Origin: JACNLN01 sp964626495 | Lineage (GTDB): Bacteria; Fidelibacterota; Marinisomatia; Marinisomatales; CAZVFT01 | Assembly: GCA_964626495.1 (NCBI GenBank) | Contig: CAZVFT010000035.1 | Coordinates: 1-23,672, forward strand | DNA: 23,672 nucleotides | Direction: 5' to 3' | Shown here: piece by piece, positions 8,124 through 15,022 of the stretch | How positions within the stretch are numbered: the first letter of the stretch is position 1 | How the letters are laid out: the number at the start of each line of letters is the position of its first letter | Notes under the pieces: model-generated | Database searches by the model: none | What the model saw: only the letters and a program-made list of their open reading frames with translations | Told to the model about the DNA's origin: nothing | Made by a program: the position numbers and the translations under genes

Positions 8124-9296
8124 ATGAAAAAATCGCCACCAAAACTGAATCTCGATCGGAAATATCCTGATAATATGACCACAGCTCATGCGTTATTACT
8201 AAAAGCAAAGAATGGAGAAAAGGGAAACAGAAGAGAAAAACGTTATGCCGTTCCTGCATTTAATGTCACTACCTTTCAGGGCATCAATGCTGCGTTCAGG
8301 GCGTTTGAACTGCTGGGATCATCTGGACTTTTAGCTGTATCGAATTCTGCCATCAAACATTTTGGAGATGGGGATCCTCTGTTTGGATTAGAACTCTTTT
8401 CAGAATATGTCATGAAGAAGGCAAAGCGATCCAATGTTAAGATAGCTACACACCTAGATCATGGTGATTACATATCAGATAAAGGTCGTAAGGTCGTCCA
8501 GTCAGCGGTGCAATATCTTACCAGTGTCATGGCGGATAATTCCACTGATAAAGCTGCGAAGAGACCAATGCCGCTGGGAGATAACATCACTCTTACAAGG
8601 GAAGTGGTGGACATGGCTCATCCACTTGGCCTCTCTGTTGAAGGTGAATTGGGCGTGCTGGCTGGCGAAGAGGATGAAGACACAAAATCAGAATTTTCCA
8701 CGTATACCAATCCCGATGAATTAGACTGGTTTTTAAAAGACACGGGAGTCCTCATGCTGGCGCCCACAATCGGTACGATGCACGGACCTAATAAGGGTAA
8801 ACCCGGACACAAGGTGAAATTGAACATTTCTCTGGCTCACGAACTTCTCGATATTGCTAATAAAATTCATGAAGAAATTGTTTTCGTAGCTCATGGAGCA
8901 TCCACACTTTATCCAAATGTTGTGGAATATGCGATACAGCAGATTGACAGTCAGGGTGATCCATCAGACTCCCGCCAGAAATGGCACAACTTTGTTGGAA
9001 CGGATTGGGACCAGATAAAAGGTTTGATTGAAGCCGGATTTTGCAAGATCAATACGGATACCGAAAATCGTCAGACGTTTCTATCTGCGCTCTTGGGCAG
9101 CATAAATGCAAACAGTGCCAAAATCGATATTCGGTGGTACGATAACATTACAACTGACGCTCTCACTCAAAGTTATATTCAAAAGTTGATAATGTCCGGG
9201 AATTATGGTGTCTGGTACGAATCAAAGATAAACGTGGATAAATTCCGGTTCGATCTGAGTAAGTCTCTTGATGATTTGCTGAATGCGAGCAGATAA
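8124..9296 (+). CDS. fba: Class II fructose-bisphosphate aldolase
   Basis: It cleaves fructose 1,6-bisphosphate to two triose phosphates and is Zn-dependent. H110-L-D-H-G-D115 carries the catalytic Asp and the first Zn His. VEGELGVLAGEEDE is the class II Glu/Gly block, TIGTMHG gives a further Zn His, VAHGAS corresponds to the usual HGGSG phosphate loop, and INTDTENR to NIDTD. The HGAS and NTDTEN variants are less common than the standard forms but keep the key polar residues. I start at the ATG 8124, preceded by AGAAAGGAA; an in-frame TTG at 8118 is less likely. It is separated by 20 bases from the PPi-phosphofructokinase stop, so the two act in one glycolytic/gluconeogenic operon. Confidence 0.92.
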   Translation: MKKSPPKLNLDRKYPDNMTTAHALLLKAKNGEKGNRREKRYAVPAFNVTTFQGINAAFRAFELLGSSGLLAVSNSAIKHFGDGDPLFGLELFSEYVMKKAKRSNVKIATHLDHGDYISDKGRKVVQSAVQYLTSVMADNSTDKAAKRPMPLGDNITLTREVVDMAHPLGLSVEGELGVLAGEEDEDTKSEFSTYTNPDELDWFLKDTGVLMLAPTIGTMHGPNKGKPGHKVKLNISLAHELLDIANKIHEEIVFVAHGASTLYPNVVEYAIQQIDSQGDPSDSRQKWHNFVGTDWDQIKGLIEAGFCKINTDTENRQTFLSALLGSINANSAKIDIRWYDNITTDALTQSYIQKLIMSGNYGVWYESKINVDKFRFDLSKSLDDLLNASR

Positions 9297-9341
9297 GTTG
9301 TTTATTTTACGGTAGGTTTTTATATCATTTAAAAATAAACT

Positions 9342-9449
9342 CACCGGCTTGTACACCCCACTAGCTGGCGGGGGGCCGGCAGACGAAGAATGAGGGCTGG
9401 CGGGCGCATCCAGATTAAGCCGTCCGGTGGAAAGGTAGTGGGGGTTGTA
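9342..9449. other. GC-rich structured intergenic element
   Basis: A GC-rich block between two AT-rich convergent genes. Two inverted pairs are visible: CACCGG (9342-9347) with CCGGTG (9424-9429), and TACACCCCACTA (9352-9363) with TAGTGGGGGTTGTA (9436-9449, one inserted base and G-T offset). Their order is A1-B1-A2-B2, so both cannot form as simple nested hairpins; they would be alternatives or a pseudoknot. The interior has the repeated word GCTGGCGGG. It could be a bidirectional terminator, a recombination site or a repeat element. No integron attC core (GTTRRRY) is present. Confidence 0.5.
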
Positions 9450-9456
9450 AAGCGTT
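9444..9456 (+). repeat. Left 13-bp inverted repeat bounding the nuclease/methyltransferase island
   Basis: GTTGTAAAGCGTT here is the exact reverse complement of AACGCTTTACAAC at 11940-11952. It touches the methyltransferase stop codon. Both copies read inward toward the island, the arrangement of terminal inverted repeats. Confidence 0.6.
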
Positions 9457-10142
9457 CATTTCCCCTTGTTCTCAAAAAGACCTATTTGGTCTCGATATTT
9501 TGAAATTCGTGTTTCTGCTAATTTGATATATTTGGGGTCAATGTCATAAGCCACATAATTTCGTTCATCTTTTATCGCAGAAAGGCAAGTTGAACCACTA
9601 CCAACAAATGGATCAAGTATTACATCGTCTTTGAATGAATATAATTGAATTAATCTGTGAGGTAATTCTTCTGGAAATGGTGCAGGATGTCCAATTTTCC
9701 TTGCTGAAATTGCTGGAAAAGTCCAGACACTTTTTGTCCACTCAAGGAATTCTTCTTTTTTTATAGTGTTTTCTTTCTTTCCCTTTTTCCGGGAATATGT
9801 GTCTTTAGAAAAAACCAAAATATATTCGTGAATATCTCTTAATACAGGATTTGCTGCAGAGAGCCAACTTCCCCAAGCAGTAGAAGGGCTTGCGCTGGAA
9901 GCTTTATTCCAAAGAATTTCACCACGCATTAAAAAACCAATATTCTGCATTCCTTCAATTATGTAACTATGTAACGGGATGTAGGGCTTTCGTCCCAAAT
10001 TTGCAACATTAATGCAAACGCGTCCGCCAGGAACTAAAACACGATATGTTTCTTTCCAAATAGAATTCAGCAAATCCAAATACTCATTAAGGCTTAAACC
10101 ATTATCATATTCTTTGGTAACATTGTAAGGTGTAAAAGTAAA
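9456..10142 (-). pseudogene. Site-specific DNA methyltransferase (beta class, probably N4-cytosine), N-terminally damaged
   Basis: The C-terminal part is well preserved: VLVPGGRVCINVAN, AWGSWLSAANPVLRDIHEYILVFSK, HPAPFPEELPHRLIQLYS and the AdoMet-binding motif DPFVGSGST, followed by NYVAYDIDPKY. The order motif IV then motif I is that of beta-class amino-methyltransferases. The frame has no ATG. It opens directly after the TAG that ends the HNH gene and reads FTFTPYNVTKEYDN, which is recognisably motif IV (usual form TSPPYNV) with two residues missing. The only in-frame start is TTG at 10079 (10079-9456 would encode 207 residues), already past motif IV. Around 30 N-terminal residues are therefore gone and the enzyme is probably inactive. 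Readthrough of TAG would give an HNH-methyltransferase fusion, for which there is no other support. Confidence 0.75.
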
Positions 10143-10982
10143 CTAAAAAAAATGTGTCTCTTTTTGAAATGCACTCGGTATATCATCAATTATATGATTC
10201 ACAGAAAATTCATCATCATTAAAAATTACCTTTCTTAACCAACCTTGTTCGTCAAAAAATTCTTTTACATTGGCAAATGTAAATTGGGCGTGAACATTTG
10301 GACTTAATACTAATAGATTTTTTAAATGATTACCTAAATTGGGTTGAATATGATGTAATTCAAAATATGGCTGTCCGTTTTTCTTTAAAAAACCAAACCC
10401 GCTTATTTGGCATTTACCATCGTATATTTCCATCAATATCTTTCGCATTGAAATTGGAACCCCTTCTTTTGTATTTGAAGTTCGTGATTTATTGTACTTC
10501 CTTTTTAGAATCCTTTCTTTCGATAATCTAGAGAATTCACTGCGAATAATCTCATTATATTGCAAACCAGTAATAAGTGATATATTTTCAAGTTTAGTAC
10601 TAATGACCCCCTCATCGTCGGTCAAATCCAAATCATTTTCAAATTTTAAAACTAATGTTATATACTGATTCTCTGTTAATATCCTAAATTGGTTTTCATC
10701 AATAAATTGAACTACAAGTTCTTCACCATCTTCAACATTGAATTTTGAATAAAATTTTCCCATACCGCCAATTCTACATTCTCTACTTGTACTTTTGTAG
10801 GGTGTAAAGTTTTTTTGAACCGCTTTCATTTCATCGCCATAAAATACTTGAATCTTTTTTTTATCTTTTGGAAAGTAATCAATTAGAGAGACAGGTATGG
10901 CAAGTAGTCCTTTGTTAATTCGGCTTTGGGTTATTCTTATCGTCTTATAATGATAAGGAATTTCACTTTCAGTTTTTTTCAT
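10143..10982 (-). CDS. HNH-family endonuclease with N-terminal barrel-like domain
   Basis: Residues about 188-240 contain the HNH core: E208-L-H210-H211, N222 in HLKNLLVLSPNVH and H231, the pattern of a beta-beta-alpha metal nuclease. The zinc-type CxxC pairs of many HNH enzymes are absent. Residues about 10-105 are rich in alternating hydrophobics and include FNVEDGEELVVQF, which resembles a pseudobarrel DNA-recognition domain; that part is inference. The ATG overlaps the stop of the upstream small gene by four bases (ATGA), so it is translationally coupled. Its TAG stop is directly followed, in the same frame, by the damaged methyltransferase. It may be the restriction component or a second nuclease of this cassette. 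Confidence 0.75.
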   Translation of the reverse strand: MKKTESEIPYHYKTIRITQSRINKGLLAIPVSLIDYFPKDKKKIQVFYGDEMKAVQKNFTPYKSTSRECRIGGMGKFYSKFNVEDGEELVVQFIDENQFRILTENQYITLVLKFENDLDLTDDEGVISTKLENISLITGLQYNEIIRSEFSRLSKERILKRKYNKSRTSNTKEGVPISMRKILMEIYDGKCQISGFGFLKKNGQPYFELHHIQPNLGNHLKNLLVLSPNVHAQFTFANVKEFFDEQGWLRKVIFNDDEFSVNHIIDDIPSAFQKETHFF

Positions 10983-11167
10983 TCTTCTATTTTAACAGAT
11001 GTATCTGCTTCCTTCCAATTAATCAAATTTGACATAATCTCTTTTTCTTTTAATTGCATATTTCTGGCTTTTTGGATTGCACCATTTTCATCTTGAGCAT
11101 CTATTTGATATGAACAGAATCCTGAATAATAAATTTTTACATCAAATTTCTTTGCGGATGTTTTCAT
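10979..11167 (-). CDS. Small DpnD/PcfM-like protein
   Basis: A 62-residue protein with the layout of the DpnD/PcfM-like family: a beta strand (KFDVKIYYSGFCSYQIDA), a short acidic turn (QDENGAIQKARNM) forming a helix, then IMSNLINWKEADTSVKIEE ending in another strand. DpnD is encoded in the DpnII restriction cluster and has no firmly assigned role. It lies between two nuclease genes on the same strand, 32 bases after the PD-(D/E)XK gene and overlapping the HNH gene by four bases. The ribosome binding site AGGAGCTT-like sequence lies just upstream of the ATG at 11167. Family assignment is tentative; a real gene is supported by packing. Confidence 0.6.
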   Translation of the reverse strand: MKTSAKKFDVKIYYSGFCSYQIDAQDENGAIQKARNMQLKEKEIMSNLINWKEADTSVKIEE

Positions 11168-11199
11168 TTTAAGCTCCTATTAAAATCAAATATTGTGCT

Positions 11200-11865
11200 T
11201 TAGTTAAATTTGCTTCTACAAAATAATGGATTTGAATTCACAGACCAAAATCCTTGAATGATTCCCGCCTTTTTAAGATGGTCAACTTTAGAATAATAAC
11301 TTTCAGTTACTGGTGTATTCCCAAGAATAATTATAGGAATTTTTGATGCTTGATAACCCGAAACCCTGATATTTATACTTTTTCCAATTGCTTTCAACAT
11401 CGAATCTGAACGAAGAAGTCCCGGGTTCCCCTTGTGAGATTTGTAATCACCCAAACAAATAAGATTATCATTTTCAAATTCCCAATTCCAAACAATTGAC
11501 ATTTTAACTTCAAACAATGCTAATATATTTTCGACTCTTTGATCGGTATTTCTTGAAGTGCAAATAGCAACATCAGCGGGTGAGCGATTGGATAATCCTA
11601 TTTCGTCGCACACAACACCTTGAACGGCAAATAATCCTTTAGAATGAGCAAACTCTTGAAGTAAATCAACAGAATATTTTTCCGTGAAATTTCCGATTAA
11701 AGAATTGCGACTTTGAAGAGTAGATTTTCTACCGGAATAAGTTTTTGGCCAATAAGCATAATATCGGCTATCATCACCAAAATAGAACAACTTTTCTGTT
11801 GTGGCGAACGACCGCGATTCTGTGAAGAATTCAATTTCTTTTTCTTTAGTCCATAAATCGGGCAT
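11200..11865 (-). CDS. Putative PD-(D/E)XK restriction endonuclease
   Basis: A 221-residue protein whose centre fits the PD-(D/E)XK nuclease core: P96-A-D98 in SPADVAI, then 20 residues to E119-V-K121 in ALFEVKMSIVWNW, with an upstream Glu in DLLQEF (E71). The ADVAI...FEVK spacing is typical of type II restriction enzymes. I do not recognise the specificity group. It is the first gene of a minus-strand set also holding the small DpnD-like protein, the HNH nuclease and the damaged methyltransferase. The ATG at 11865 is preceded by AAAGGTG. The region is visibly more AT-rich than the core genes on both sides, which suggests horizontal transfer. Confidence 0.68.
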   Translation of the reverse strand: MPDLWTKEKEIEFFTESRSFATTEKLFYFGDDSRYYAYWPKTYSGRKSTLQSRNSLIGNFTEKYSVDLLQEFAHSKGLFAVQGVVCDEIGLSNRSPADVAICTSRNTDQRVENILALFEVKMSIVWNWEFENDNLICLGDYKSHKGNPGLLRSDSMLKAIGKSINIRVSGYQASKIPIIILGNTPVTESYYSKVDHLKKAGIIQGFWSVNSNPLFCRSKFN

Positions 11866-11939
11866 TTTTTACACCTTTTTCCTATCAATAATTTAACGAA
11901 TGATAACCAAACTTTTTAGGTATGGTTTTAATAATTCAA

Positions 11940-11952
11940 AACGCTTTACAAC
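11940..11952 (-). repeat. Right 13-bp inverted repeat bounding the nuclease/methyltransferase island
   Basis: AACGCTTTACAAC here is the perfect inverted partner of 9444-9456. It lies about 75 bases upstream of the first gene of the minus-strand set. No target-site duplication is evident outside the two copies. Confidence 0.6.
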
Positions 11953-11987
11953 GATATCTATGTTCCCCCTTATCGGAATGTTGTAAA
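11945..11987. repeat. Imperfect palindrome beside the right island boundary
   Basis: TTTACAAC (11945-11952) pairs with GTTGTAAA (11980-11987), and inside it CGATA (11952-11956) can pair with TATCG (11971-11975), leaving a C/T-rich loop. It could be a recombination or regulatory site at the island edge. It is not a typical terminator. Confidence 0.45.
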
Positions 11988-12052
11988 ATCAGATGAAAGT
12001 CCTAATATGGTACCAGGAATAAAAACAACAAAACCAACAAAGGGGAACGATT

Positions 12053-12130
12053 ATGAATCATAACAACAGAAAGTTAATTGAAAATAGACAATATGTACAA
12101 GTGGAAATTTTCATTGGAATAATTTATTAA
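12053..12130 (+). CDS. Possible 25-residue peptide
   Basis: An ATG at 12053 follows a good ribosome binding site (AAAGGGGAACG) and opens a frame ending in TAA at 12128-12130. The product, starting MNHNNRKLIENRQYVQ and ending EIFIGIIY, has a polar half followed by a short hydrophobic end. It is too short to assign and could be the remnant of a gene lost when the island formed. Low confidence that it is translated. Confidence 0.25.
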   Translation: MNHNNRKLIENRQYVQVEIFIGIIY

Positions 12131-12182
12131 ATTTTAGCCTCCTCAATCTTCCCTATCATCCCCTCATACAGACTCATCTATC

Positions 12183-13562
12183 CTATTTTATTTTTCTTGG
12201 TGAGAATACAACAAATAAAATCATGGAAAGAATCAGTCCGGGGTAAAAGGGTTCAATATTGAATGGATATTGATGAATATCGCTTACCCTTCCCATCAGG
12301 AACCATATAAAACTGAGAAGAGCTGGTAGAAACATCATCCAGACCATAAACGGATATTTCCGCTGGCAGAAAAACGTGCAAAGGAACGGTAATAAAAGTC
12401 CGGGAATCATCACGCTGCCAATGCCGTACCACAGTTTTACCACGGATGGGAGTAACCACGCCAGAAAAAGGGAAAATATCCCGGTTATCACTAATCCAAC
12501 CTGTGTCCACCGAATTTCACTGCCGGTTCTGGGTTTCCATTGCCAGATGAGATCTCTTCCAAATGTCTGGGCACTGAGAAAACCGAAGGAGTCCACGGTG
12601 GACATAATCGTAGAGAGGAGTCCCGCGAAAAAAAGTCCTAGCACAACGGGAGGTAGGATGTTTATTCCGAGAGTGGGTAAAGCCAGCATAGGTTCCGGCA
12701 GTGTTGGTAGAACAGCTCTTGCATAAAGTCCTGTGGAAAGTGTCAGGAAATCGAAAAGGAACCAGAATCCGATGGAGAGAAAAATTCCCTTCATGGCAAT
12801 CTTTCCTGATTTTGCTGCGGAAGTTCTCTGGAAGAACCCGGGATCTACAAAAGTCCACAGAGCAATAAAGAACCAGACGAGGATGTATTGAGTGTTGTTA
12901 CCTCCGTGCCATGTTAGATGAAGGGGAGGGAGGTTGGTTTTTAAATAGGAAAATCCTCCAAACTGCTTGATTGAAAGGACTAAGAGCAGTCCAAATCCCA
13001 GAAACATAAGGGAAAATTGGAGAATATCCGTTCGAATGACCGATCGAAATCCTCCGCGGTAAATATAGATTAGGCTGAATACAGTGGCGATAAGAATCGA
13101 AAGGAAGAGGGAAATCCCAAAAAGAAGATGGATGATAATTCCGACACTCAAAATGTAGGGGGCTGGAGAGACAAGAATCATGACAAAAATTGCACTGAGA
13201 ATTCCTGCTTCTTTTCCAAAGCGGGAATAGAATCGATCCGGGATAGAAACCTGCTCATCCCTCCGAATCCGCCTGGCAAGGAAGATTGCAAACAAAAGTG
13301 CGAAGACGTAGTAGGGAACTCCCAAAACCACCCAGTTTGAAAGTCCATATTTGAATGTAAACTCACCGACGCCGAGGATTCCGCCGTACCAGGTCGCAAC
13401 GAGAGTAGCCACAAAGGGAATAAGAGTTAGTTTCCGTCCTGCGAGAAGATAGTCTACATCGTTTGAGGACTTTTGTTTTTTATGAAAAAATCCGACAAGC
13501 AGGAGTACGACGAAATAAATTAGGACGATAACAAGATCGACGGTGTGAATGGATTTGTTCAC
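12183..13562 (-). CDS. Sodium:solute symporter family transporter (possible thiamine uptake)
   Basis: A 459-residue integral membrane protein with about 12-13 hydrophobic segments and SSS-family features. These include the N-terminal DLVIVLIYFVVLLLVGF helix, then DYLLAGRKL, the TWYGGILGVGEF region and the FFAGLLSTIMSTVDSF helix, where small and hydroxyl residues usually form the Na+ site. It starts with GTG at 13562, overlapping the stop of thiamine pyrophosphokinase by four bases (GTGA), so the two are translationally coupled. An SSS-type transporter (ThiV) has been proposed for thiamine in comparative genomics, and this coupling makes thiamine or a precursor the best guess. Substrate is inference; the family is confident. 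Confidence 0.85.
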   Translation of the reverse strand: MNKSIHTVDLVIVLIYFVVLLLVGFFHKKQKSSNDVDYLLAGRKLTLIPFVATLVATWYGGILGVGEFTFKYGLSNWVVLGVPYYVFALLFAIFLARRIRRDEQVSIPDRFYSRFGKEAGILSAIFVMILVSPAPYILSVGIIIHLLFGISLFLSILIATVFSLIYIYRGGFRSVIRTDILQFSLMFLGFGLLLVLSIKQFGGFSYLKTNLPPLHLTWHGGNNTQYILVWFFIALWTFVDPGFFQRTSAAKSGKIAMKGIFLSIGFWFLFDFLTLSTGLYARAVLPTLPEPMLALPTLGINILPPVVLGLFFAGLLSTIMSTVDSFGFLSAQTFGRDLIWQWKPRTGSEIRWTQVGLVITGIFSLFLAWLLPSVVKLWYGIGSVMIPGLLLPFLCTFFCQRKYPFMVWMMFLPALLSFIWFLMGRVSDIHQYPFNIEPFYPGLILSMILFVVFSPRKIK

Positions 13563-14203
13563 GAAGTGTGCGAAAGAAAAACAAATACGCCACCTTTTTT
13601 CACAGTGACGGAAAATGATTTGCTCAGGGATTCATTACTGATCCCTCGACTTCCAAATTCAAGAGTTTCATCCTTTAGTTCAAATTTCAGCCCCCTGGTG
13701 GTGATCTTTGTTGTCTCTCTGAAGAGAAGAATCGAGATTTTTTGTCCTAATTGAGATTCAAATTCTCTGGTGCCTTCAACATATTCAATCGTAAAATGGT
13801 CGGTAATTAGAGTGATATTGATGGAGGGGAAATATTGGGTAATAATCTGGAAATTTGCGAGAGTGTGATCCTCTCGATTTCCCGTGGCTCCCAGCACGTT
13901 GACTGCAGTTACTTTTTTTTCGATGCACCACACTATCGCCTTTTCAAAGTCGGTGCTGTTTTGATCGTCATTTTGGATTATTTTACACTGGATTCTTTCC
14001 AGCTCGGTATCAAGAGAGTCCAGGTCTCCAATGACAACATTGGGATTCAAACCAGCTCGGAGGGCATAATCTGTTGCTCCATCCGTACAGATTAAGGTAC
14101 TTGCTTGTTTCAGGATATGGAGAGGTGCGGGATGTCTTGGAAATTCACCATTACAAAGAATTACTACTGGACTCGATATAGATTGTGATACTTTTTTCTT
14201 CAT
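13559..14203 (-). CDS. Thiamine pyrophosphokinase
   Basis: It transfers pyrophosphate from ATP to thiamine to form ThDP. Diagnostic motifs are VILCNGEFP, CTDGATDYAL, VVIGDLDSLD (nucleotide/metal binding), NDDQNSTDFEKAI and VLGATGNREDHTLAN, the standard order of the catalytic domain. The C-terminal part is the beta-rich thiamine-binding domain (ISILLF...TTRGLKFEL...GISNES). I take ATG 14203 (MKKKVSQ) as the start. The open frame reaches 14275, but the first residues there look non-coding. It is the first gene of a minus-strand pair with the symporter. No THI-box riboswitch is visible upstream. The product would feed the ThDP-dependent phosphonopyruvate decarboxylase among others. Confidence 0.9.
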   Translation of the reverse strand: MKKKVSQSISSPVVILCNGEFPRHPAPLHILKQASTLICTDGATDYALRAGLNPNVVIGDLDSLDTELERIQCKIIQNDDQNSTDFEKAIVWCIEKKVTAVNVLGATGNREDHTLANFQIITQYFPSINITLITDHFTIEYVEGTREFESQLGQKISILLFRETTKITTRGLKFELKDETLEFGSRGISNESLSKSFSVTVKKGGVFVFLSHTS

Positions 14204-14342
14204 CAATCCTAATTTCGTGTAAATAACTCGTAAAAGATACGAAATAGAGAATGCATCGTCAAACAGGAATATCAATAAAGTTTCTCTGAAATATTGGGTT
14301 TATTTTAATGGTATGAGTAAATGCCGATAAATGTATTTATTC

Positions 14343-14398
14343 ATTCTTTTGTCTTGATCTACCTACGCTAAAGCTTTGGCAGACAGGTACAAAAGAAT
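14343..14398. repeat. Large imperfect hairpin repeat
   Basis: ATTCTTTTGT (14343-14352) is exactly complementary to ACAAAAGAAT (14389-14398). The inner arms ACCT/AGGT and the palindrome AAAGCTTT support one extended hairpin. The inner text resembles, in inverted form, part of the hairpin at 14739-14787, which suggests members of one dispersed family. Confidence 0.6.
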
Positions 14399-14430
14399 CA
14401 AAAAATCAAGGCTGTTGAATATTTACTAAT

Positions 14431-14487
14431 CCGGCATATGCCGGACCATTCTCTAAAAGAAATAAACTCATCCGGCAGCTGCCGGAT
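14431..14487. repeat. Two related CCGGC palindromes
   Basis: CCGGCATATGCCGG (14431-14444) and ATCCGGCAGCTGCCGGAT (14470-14487) are perfect palindromes of 14 and 18 bases, their starts about 40 bases apart. They share the CCGGCA...TGCCGG arms and differ only in the centre. They may be paired protein-binding sites or REP-like units. Confidence 0.65.
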
Positions 14488-14670
14488 TCAAACAGTGTTT
14501 CTTTTTTAACGAGAATTCTATCAAGTTTCTTAACGCAAATATTCAAATGCCATTTAATGATTTCTATATCCATCATTAATAACGATAAATATTACAGTAT
14601 TTGTATTTTTCCCTATTTTCACAAGTAACGTTAATTAAAGTCTGTCTATAATGTAGTGCTTTCTCCATAG

Positions 14671-14787
14671 CCCCGTCATTTATGGCGGGGTTACAGATAC
14701 TACAAACACTCTGACGCCGTTCACGGCGTTGTAAACCCAGCCCAGCCTGTCCGCCGAAGCTGTAGCATAGGCGGGAAGAGCTGGGCT
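14671..14787. repeat. Cluster of three hairpins
   Basis: Three stem-loops in tandem. First, CCCCGTCAT-TT-ATGGCGGGG (14671-14690, one G-T pair). Second, ACGCCGT-TC-ACGGCGT (14714-14729), enclosed by TTACA/TGTAA. Third, AGCCCAGC (14739-14746) with GCTGGGCT (14780-14787) around an inner CCGCC/GGCGG stem. The density suggests a REP-like or mobile hairpin element rather than a simple terminator, as no U-tracts follow. Confidence 0.6.
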
Positions 14788-15022
14788 ATTGAAATAAAAA
14801 CTCGTGACTTTATAGATAAACACTAAATAATGAAGTAGACAAACTATTTTTGGTGGAAGTCCTGGTAATATTACGAATTTGGCTTGAAAAAATTAAAGGT
14901 ATTATGTAGTTTTCGCCGTGCTTTTCGAAATAATATTTGCAGTTCAAGTTAGAATAATTCTTCAGGTTGCTGTATTCTGAAAAATATCCACATCAAGCCT
15001 TTTTGAGGCTATTTTTATAGAG

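Larger units (their letters stand above)
14204..15022. other. Long divergent intergenic region with several hairpins
   Basis: About 820 gene-free bases between divergently read genes (thiamine pyrophosphokinase to the left, PhoH to the right), so promoters for both must lie here; I cannot place them with confidence. The centre holds a series of palindromes and hairpins listed separately. The AT-rich rest shows no open frame worth calling and no recognisable RNA. Confidence 0.6.

Noticed and set aside
9342..9456. Integron attC site at the island edge
   Set aside because: The long imperfect inverted repeat is suggestive, but no GTTRRRY/RYYYAAC core pair is present (GTTGTAA fails), the two boundary copies are inverted rather than direct, and no integrase is seen.
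10143..10145. TAG recoded as an amino acid, giving an HNH-methyltransferase fusion
   Set aside because: TAG is used as an ordinary stop by other genes here (dehydrogenase, both TagF-like genes, symporter), and motif IV is damaged anyway.
10127..11877. Inverted 11-mer AAGGTGTAAAA near the methyltransferase junction and ahead of the PD-(D/E)XK gene
   Set aside because: An 11-base AT-rich match over about 2 kb is expected by chance often enough; no longer flank similarity.
14204..15022. THI-box (TPP) riboswitch upstream of thiamine pyrophosphokinase
   Set aside because: I looked on the minus strand for the conserved CTGAGA and GAACCTGATCTGG-type blocks and their complements; a TCTCTGA word exists, but in the wrong order and without the other blocks.
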